Shown: positions 1 to 5,514 of the stretch, one piece after another
Layout of the letters: the number at the start of each line of letters is the position of its first letter
Position numbering within the stretch: position 1 is the stretch's first letter
NCBI GenBank assembly: GCA_945938055.1
Contig: CAMEUH010000124.1
Span: 1 to 7,182, forward strand
Reading direction: 5' to 3'
Source: an uncultured Eubacteriaceae bacterium
GTDB lineage: Bacteria > Bacillota > Clostridia > Lachnospirales > Lachnospiraceae
Length of the DNA stretch: 7,182 nt
Program-made: the position numbers and the translations under genes
Notes under the pieces: model-generated
The model's input: the letters and a program-made list of their open reading frames with translations, nothing else
Told to the model about the DNA's origin: nothing
Databases searched by the model: none

Positions 1-13
1 GCTCTTCCGATCT
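1..13. other. Untrimmed Illumina adapter remnant
   Basis: The first 13 bases read GCTCTTCCGATCT, the 3' end of the standard Illumina read adapter; the reverse complement, AGATCGGAAGAGC, is the sequence commonly used for adapter trimming. It sits exactly at the contig edge, where read-through adapter ends up in assemblies. It happens to keep the minus-strand reading frame open (Lys-Ile-Gly-Arg), so an automatic caller would append false residues to the truncated gene there. A chance genomic match is possible but unlikely given the length and position. Confidence 0.93.
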
Positions 14-14
14 T

Positions 15-143
15 GATGATGGCTGCCGGCACACCAATATACCATCTGCACCATCCAAGTACAAAAATCAACATTGGCAGCGCCAGATATCCATATACCG
101 CGATTAAAATTTTTCTGTCAATTCTAGCTTCTATCGTTTCCAT
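15..143 (-). CDS. N-terminal fragment of a membrane protein
   Basis: Only the first 43 codons are present before the contig runs into adapter sequence. The product starts METIEARIDRK and continues into a hydrophobic stretch (about residues 12-33, containing YGYLALPMLIFVLGW), then a short aromatic/basic turn (CRWY) and the start of another hydrophobic stretch (IGVPAAII). A short charged cytoplasmic N-terminus followed by closely spaced hydrophobic segments suggests a polytopic membrane protein. The start at 141-143 is chosen because GAAGGG lies nine bases upstream; an ATG at 148-150 is too close to that site and reaches a stop after eight codons. The gene begins 21 bases after the inferred stop of the large DUF4214/beta-helix gene, so it is probably co-transcribed. 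In glycan operons such proteins are often lipid-linked-sugar glycosyltransferases, polymerases or flippases, but the fragment is too short to choose. Confidence 0.62.
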
Positions 144-152
144 CAATCATTA

Positions 153-158
153 CCCTTC
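153..158 (-). promoter_or_regulatory. Ribosome binding site of the membrane-protein gene
   Basis: On the minus strand this reads GAAGGG, nine bases before the ATG at 141-143. It lies in the short gap after the inferred stop of the upstream gene and decides the start against the nearer ATG at 148-150. Confidence 0.6.
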
Positions 159-164
159 TTACTT

Positions 165-3100
165 CTACTGAATGATATTATCTCTTACTACATTATCAAC
201 CGATGCAAAATCAACGGTTGCATGTGCATAACCTTTTTGCAGGAAATTGTACTTAACAATATTTCCAACGCATTTTCCTGTTGCGGAATCGTTAGAAACC
301 ATGATACCAAAATTATGTCCAAGACTAACCGTGTTATTTACCACAACATTATAGTCGCTTCCAAAGCCATCCAGATATCCCAGATTGCCTGCTTCTACTG
401 CCTCCGGTAGAATAGCTGTTATTCACACAAATGTTATTTACAATTACGTTTCCTAACGCCGTACGAACCAGCTTGATACCGTTGCATGCATTATCATGGA
501 TATTATTGCCATCAATAATGTTATAGATACCATTATCAATGGATACACCCGGAAGTCCTCCCTCCTTGCTGTTACCATAGACCTCATTATTCGCAAAATA
601 GCATCCGATACATCCACTATCCAGACAGATTCCTTCTAACTTGCTGTCTGCCAGTGTATTACCCGTAATATAACAACGATATGCGCCCAATCCATAAACG
701 GCACAGTATTCTGAGTTCGATACCACATTGTCTGCCACAATAATATCATGTGGTCCATCCACAAGCTGATCCACACGTGTCTGTACACCATCTCTTAATG
801 CGCTTAACATAATGCCGTATTCACCGCTGTTTCTTACGGTATTTCCGGAAATAATAATCTTTGAATTATCTCCATAAATACCAATTGTATCCTGTCCGGT
901 TGAAGCCAGCACATTATCACGGATTATTACATTGGTTGATGTATTGTATTCTTCTCCGTGCTTATCCGATACGACAATGGCATTCCATCCGGCATTTGAA
1001 AACTCATTATTTTCAATCAGTACATTATCTGCACCAAATAAATTGATTGTATTATACTTGTAAGCAATTTCACTCTTTAAATTTCTGACACCGCAGTTAC
1101 TTGATATCTGCTGTGCCCATAACTCATCGAAATAGTAAAGCATAATACCCTGATCCGGTATCTTGGCTCCTTCTTTTGCCACCAGACTATACTGATTTCC
1201 ATCAAGAATCGTGTTTGCCGGTATCAGAACAATTCCTTCTTCTCCGCTTCCTGTTCCCACAGAAACTTCAATATTCTGTGTAAGCGTTACTATCTTACCC
1301 TGATTTGCCCGCATGAACTCATTCAACTCTTTTACCGTATTACCCGTAAAGGCAACTGATTCGGTAGGAAGTCCACTCAATGCACTGGTTACTTCCTGCT
1401 CCAATACTCTGCTGTTCTTAATCGGATCCATCAGGTCCGTTCTGCTCAATCCAAGAGTATTCAATCTGGAAAGAATCTGAACGTCTGTATAGGAATCAAG
1501 TGCAGTCATGGAAGACACATCATAACGCACGTCATAAGCCGTTACTGCTTCATTCTTATCTACGATATCCAGCGTGTTTTCGGAATCAACCAGGTTATTT
1601 TCTGCTGTCAGATATTTCTCCGTAAGAACAGACTGTACCTGATATTTTCCAACTCCACCGGTGATTCTCCATTTGGTTGCAGCGTTTTCATCCTCATCCA
1701 CAAAACTAACTCCGTCTACACCGGCGCTAAAATATTGATCTCTTCCCTCGGAAACCTTAATAGCGCAAAGATTGTATACACCATTTCCAAGATATGAGAT
1801 ACGGGTTAACTTTCCTGCGACCTCATAGATACCGGTTGACAATGCTTGCAGTCCCTCTTCTCTTGGAACCAGGGTAAATTTCTGGGTTACACCATCATGA
1901 CCAACACTCTGAGCCAGTTCTGTTCCGACTTGAACATTATCCCCATTCATGGAATATGTCACATACTGTCCACTATTGGAGGAAATAATACAGTACGTTC
2001 CATCTGCATTTTTCTGCAGATACCATTTCTGGTCTGCCGCTCCCGTATAGCTCACCTGATAGATCGGGTCTCCGATACTGACAGAGCCCTTCATGTATAA
2101 ATATCTCTGTGAGTTTACATTTTCAATAGTGTAAAGGCCATTTTCATCATCAACACATTTAATATTAAAATACTGTTCTGTTCCTTCTGTCCTGCCGGCT
2201 GTAACAAGCTTTTCATTATCCTTTACAGACCTGTTCTTCATTGCTACCCTTGTACTGTTATCCTGCGAAGGAGCAATTCCATATGTTCCGTCTACCAGGG
2301 ACTTTGTATAAGGATGTACAAACTGGAACTTCTGGTTAGCGCCCGCCTTCTGTTCCGCCATTCCGGCATTGGAGCCTTCCCCAATGGTTCCTTCTGCTGT
2401 TACATAGAATTTGAAATCATCTCCACGAATTACCTGAATCATGTAAACCCCGGATTCTGTTTCTGCAATCTTCCATGTCTTTGCTCCACCGATAGAATCG
2501 GATGTTACCTGAAGATTATCGGTTTTTTCCGGTGTTCCCCATCCGCCATTGGTAGAATTCATGAACCACTTCTTATCAGCACTATTACCACTTTCATCAT
2601 AATATGCCATGGACATCAGGCAATAATGAGAACCTTCATTTGCAACCAGAAACTTCTGATTATTACCGCCATCCAGTTCTGACATTACCAGATTATATCC
2701 GCCTTCGGCTGTTTTGTCTTCAACTACAGTCAGTGCATAATCTGGATTATCCGCACTGCGGATAATATATACCCCCGTCTGAACTTCACCAATTACTGCT
2801 TCTCCAGGATTATATCCTTCTTCAATTACCGGATCTCCCAGACCAAAGGAATATAAAATCTTTGCAAACTCCACGGAATTTGCAAAACCCATTACAATGC
2901 TTTCTCTGTCTTCGGTTCCCTGCTCCAATGTATTAACCCATGACGCAAGTCCGCCGCCATCAGCTTCTCTTCCCATGAAGGTACGATACAACACTTTTAC
3001 ATATTCTTCATTACTCAGACCCTTTTTAAGAAACTCCTCTGAGAAAATAAAACTCTGTGCCACCTCGGTCGGTGTATTTTCTTCCAGAATAATCACTCTG

Positions 3101-3720
3101 CACCAGTCTTCCAGTCCAACCGGATCATATGGTCTTCCCAATGCTTCCGTATAACATCTTGCCACAAATTTTGTAATATCGGAATTCTGGTTCTTATAAT
3201 GTGTAAGTGCTTCTGCAAATGCATCCACACTATTTACATCACCAACTTCGATATTATAGCTGTCACAGATTTCACGGAATTCATTTGACATGATAAATCC
3301 AAAGAGTATCTGTTCTCTTTCCACACCTGCATCCAGCTGGGATACCCACGCATCTCTTCCGCCTGCATCCGGCTCTCTGTCCATGAATGTGCGATACAGC
3401 ATCTCCACATAAGCTGCATTGGACAGATTTCTTTCTTTACACTCATCACTGAATACAAATCCATATCCGGCATCTACACCGCTGGACTCCTTATTCAAAA
3501 GAATGTCTGCCCATGACTTGATTCCTCCTGCCTCTCCTTCACGTCCAAGAACGAGACTATAGAGTCTTCCGACAAATGCTTCCACCTGCGCACGTTCACT
3601 ACTAACGGACTTATTCTCTACCGCTGCGTACAGGCATTCTGCGCCACTGCCTGCCACAAGTGTCAGTACAAGCAAGAACGCCAGCACCCTCGACACCATT
3701 TTCATTTTGATTTTCTTCAT
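165..3720 (-). CDS. Exported DUF4214 / ricin-type lectin / beta-helix protein, frameshifted near its 3' end
   Basis: The gene encodes a very large secreted or surface protein. Residues 1-33 are a Gram-positive signal peptide: basic start, hydrophobic core RVLAFLLVLTLVAG, likely cleavage after LYAA. Residues about 46-158 and 182-296 are two tandem DUF4214 units, each with two halves of the form (F/Y)V-x-x-x-Y-x-x-x-(L/M)-x-R followed by G-x-x-x-W and a closing S-x-E-F-like motif. Residues about 313-725 hold ricin-type beta-trefoil repeats with degenerate QxW motifs: QKF at 355 and 463, QYF at 516, QKW at 564, QKF at 613, QYF at 662, TKW at 682. A short helical linker (about 740-782) leads into a right-handed parallel beta-helix from about 788 onward, rich in N-x-I-x-x-N-x-I coils. 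That module is paralogous to the protein encoded immediately upstream. The initial frame stops at 349-351 after 1123 residues, but the helix continues in the next frame to 165-167, giving 1184 residues if one base near 400 is extra. Start ATG 3718-3720 has a strong GGAGG site. Role is inferred: binding and perhaps modifying a surface glycan; no catalytic activity can be assigned. Confidence 0.88.
391..420 (-). other. Probable frameshift site in the large beta-helix gene
   Basis: Upstream of here the beta-helix is read in the frame ending at 349-351, with an atypical tail (GSRSRQSGISGWLWKRL). The next frame from about 407 downward gives EAVEAGNLGYLDGFGSDYN, then VVVNNTVSLG, HNFGIMVSN and VDNVVRDNIIQ before TAG at 165-167. 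These are ordinary beta-helix coils. That second frame is closed upstream by a TGA at 423-425, so the switch must lie between about 352 and 422. Removing one base from the CC pair at 404-405 joins the frames smoothly as ...SYSTEAVEAGN. The true position of the indel, and whether it is biological or a sequencing/assembly error, cannot be decided here. Confidence 0.85.
2833..3585 (-). repeat. Tandem DUF4214 coding repeats
   Basis: Within the large secreted protein the DUF4214 sequence occurs as four half-units: FVGRLYSLVLGR, YVEMLYRTFMDREPDAGG, FVARCYTEALGRPYDPVG and YVKVLYRTFMGREADGGG. Each is followed by a conserved Trp (SW, AW, DW, SW). Half-units 2 and 4 are the most alike, also as DNA: near 2973 and 3374 both strands share the CCATGAA-GT-CGATAC pattern. 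This points to duplication of a two-half unit. DUF4214 is common in exported proteins of Clostridia; its function is not established. Confidence 0.82.
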
Positions 3721-3727
3721 TCAATAC

Positions 3728-3732
3728 CCTCC
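3728..3732 (-). promoter_or_regulatory. Strong ribosome binding site of the large DUF4214/beta-helix gene
   Basis: GGAGG (within TGGAGGGTATTGA) lies seven bases before the ATG at 3718-3720, in the 28-base gap after the stop of the upstream beta-helix gene at 3749-3751. It supports independent, efficient translation initiation inside one transcript and confirms the start used for the signal peptide. Confidence 0.8.
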
Positions 3733-3748
3733 ATTCTGTATGATAGTA

Positions 3749-5497
3749 TTAATTTAAATTATAATTTAATGTTCCGACGTTGGTGTTGTTCCCCACGGAA
3801 CTATTAAACAAATCACTAAAATTCTCTACAGAAAATTCTTCACAATCCATGATAACATTATCAATTAAATCGTTACAGTAACACTCCGTTCCAATATAGA
3901 TACCGGAATAGTGATGCCCTGAAATAACATTTCTTGCAACAATATTCTCATAATCTGCCGTAAAATCCAGACCCTTAATCACCTGGTCCGGTTTGCTGGC
4001 ATGTCCCAGCTCAATTCCAAAACCATGGAACAACTCATTCTTGCCTGCATTATTATCAGAAACCAGATTGCACAATATAATGTTGCGGTAACCGGAGCGC
4101 ACCATCTTAATTCCACTACCGGCATTCTGATTGACTACATTATTGTAAATAATATTGTATGCCGCATTATCAATGGAGATTCCCGGAAGCTTTGCCGTGG
4201 AAGAACCATCCTCCAGCCTTCCCAGTCCCAGTACAAAGTCCTTGTCCAGATCCTCATCTGACTGCCTGTTTCTGTCGCCGTTTCTCTCTATGATATTACT
4301 GTTAATATAGGTTCCAAAGGTACCAAAGTCCAGACATAAGCCTTCCTTTTCATTGTCCTTCACCACATTATCAATAATATAATTCATGTATGCTCCGTCG
4401 GAATAAATGCCGGAGGAATAATTTTCTGATATGACATTATCCTTAATGACAATATCATGCGGTGCATCCAGCATCTCAAACAAATATTCATCTTTTCCGT
4501 ATTCCTGTTCATAAGGAACATATAAATCATCCAGGTTTACGGAACAAAGTACAAGTCCCGCTCCCAAATTACGTGTACCGCGATTCTGATAGATTTCATT
4601 ATGCTGTATGATGCAGTTTGAAATATTTCCTTCCAGAAAAACGGCACCCCTTGCATTATCGTGAACCGAGTTCTTTACAATATTGATATATTCATTGGTT
4701 CCCATGACAAAAATGGCTTTATAATCTGCATTCGTCACTTCATTCTGATACAGAAGCACCCGGTTACATTCCACAAGATAAATTCCCCTTGCAAATCCAC
4801 CTGTCAACCGCACATTCCGGATACAGACATTCTCTGCTCTTTCCAAAAGAATCGCATATTCGATTGCCGTGTCCGTACAGAATTCTGCCCCATTTCCATC
4901 TAAAATGGTATTGGACGGAACCCGGATGGTTGCATCCAGTTCAATCCGCTTTCCCATAACAAGAATAATTTTACCGGTATTAGCGTTCATGAATTCATTC
5001 AGTTCCGAAGCTTTCATTCCATGAAACTCAACCGTTGTGTCTGGTTTTAGCGCCGTTTTTTCTATCTCTGCCAGGGATTTATTATATAATGCTTTCCAGT
5101 TAAATTCCGGATTTTCAAAGATTTCAGGACTGATACCTAGTATCTCCATCTTCTTAAACACCTGAATATCTGCCATTTTTTCCGCCGCGTCTTCTTCCGA
5201 CATCCGAACAAGATTCGGGAGACTGTAGTATGCAGGCAGACTCTTTTTATCTTCCGGAACCAGCTTTAACGAATCCGATTCCCTGTACATTCCTTCCTGC
5301 GTACCAGCCGAATACTCCAGCGTACTCTCAATCATGGTAAAGTCCCTGTCGCTATCCGGAAGTTCTTGATTTTCTATCACTACCTCATTAGGATCTTGAT
5401 TCGGAACTGTTTTCGAATCAAACACCCCATTACACGTCATGACGGAAAGTACCACATACACAAGAACTCCTGCCATGATGCCAATCTTTTTTTTCAT
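3749..5497 (-). CDS. Exported right-handed parallel beta-helix protein, possible polysaccharide lyase/epimerase-like
   Basis: The 582-residue product starts with MKKKIG and a hydrophobic segment to about residue 21, acting as a signal peptide or uncleaved anchor. Cys22 follows VMT, which is a poor lipobox, so a lipoprotein is possible but not supported. An acidic linker (about 27-85) and a helical region (about 99-150) precede ELNEFMNANTGKI (165-177) and VPSNTILDGNG (193-203), the cap and first coil of a beta-helix that runs to about 555. Many coils have the form G-I-x-L followed by N-x-I-x-x-N-x-V. The fold is that of pectate-lyase-like, NosD-type and C5-epimerase proteins, which act on long polysaccharides, but no known catalytic motif is secure. 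The C-terminal half aligns coil by coil with the next gene's product: PHDI (346-349), EGLCLD (385-390), LPGISIDN (437-444), GIKMVR (462-467). It starts 15 bases after the glycosyltransferase gene, implying one transcript. An outside-the-cell role on the operon's glycan is inference. Confidence 0.88.
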   Translation of the reverse strand: MKKKIGIMAGVLVYVVLSVMTCNGVFDSKTVPNQDPNEVVIENQELPDSDRDFTMIESTLEYSAGTQEGMYRESDSLKLVPEDKKSLPAYYSLPNLVRMSEEDAAEKMADIQVFKKMEILGISPEIFENPEFNWKALYNKSLAEIEKTALKPDTTVEFHGMKASELNEFMNANTGKIILVMGKRIELDATIRVPSNTILDGNGAEFCTDTAIEYAILLERAENVCIRNVRLTGGFARGIYLVECNRVLLYQNEVTNADYKAIFVMGTNEYINIVKNSVHDNARGAVFLEGNISNCIIQHNEIYQNRGTRNLGAGLVLCSVNLDDLYVPYEQEYGKDEYLFEMLDAPHDIVIKDNVISENYSSGIYSDGAYMNYIIDNVVKDNEKEGLCLDFGTFGTYINSNIIERNGDRNRQSDEDLDKDFVLGLGRLEDGSSTAKLPGISIDNAAYNIIYNNVVNQNAGSGIKMVRSGYRNIILCNLVSDNNAGKNELFHGFGIELGHASKPDQVIKGLDFTADYENIVARNVISGHHYSGIYIGTECYCNDLIDNVIMDCEEFSVENFSDLFNSSVGNNTNVGTLNYNLN

Positions 5498-5508
5498 ATA
5501 ACCTCTTA

Positions 5509-5514
5509 CTCCTT
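5509..5514 (-). promoter_or_regulatory. Ribosome binding site overlapping the glycosyltransferase stop codon
   Basis: AAGGAG on the minus strand shares its first two bases with the TAA stop at 5513-5515 and lies eleven bases before the ATG at 5495-5497. A second purine site, AGAGG at 5502-5506, is only four bases from the ATG. The overlap with the stop codon suggests translational coupling between the glycosyltransferase and the beta-helix gene. Confidence 0.6.

Noticed and set aside
222..410. 62-codon plus-strand open frame opposite the end of the large beta-helix gene
   Set aside because: It lies antisense to the frameshifted C-terminal coils, has no recognisable protein character and is explained as a shadow. 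The other plus-strand frames (for example 2314-2682 and 5870-6376) are shadows for the same reason.
352..422. Programmed ribosomal frameshifting to make the long form of the large protein
   Set aside because: No slippery heptamer, stop-codon pause or downstream stem was seen at the switch; a simple indel is the plainer explanation.
3234..3473. 79-codon minus-strand open frame inside the DUF4214 region
   Set aside because: It overlaps the DUF4214 coding frame, which has clear family motifs; the alternative frame gives no recognisable protein.
3755..3775. TATAAT in the AT-rich end of the 582-residue beta-helix gene as a promoter for the next gene
   Set aside because: It lies in the coding codons for the C-terminal LNYNLN; no -35-like hexamer at 16-18 bases and no extended -10 are present.
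4444..4465. PHD in both beta-helices (D-A-PHDI and D-G-PHDI) as the DPHD catalytic motif of AlgG-type C5-epimerases
   Set aside because: The spacing does not fit. Here the PHDI His sits directly before the strand, seven residues ahead of the coil Asn, whereas as I recall the AlgG motif lies about four residues earlier. It more likely reflects an ordinary coil start; no epimerase is claimed.
5432..5440. Lipobox before Cys22 of the 582-residue protein
   Set aside because: VMT-C has Met and Thr where small residues such as Ala/Ser and Gly/Ala are expected; an ordinary signal peptide or N-terminal anchor is more likely.
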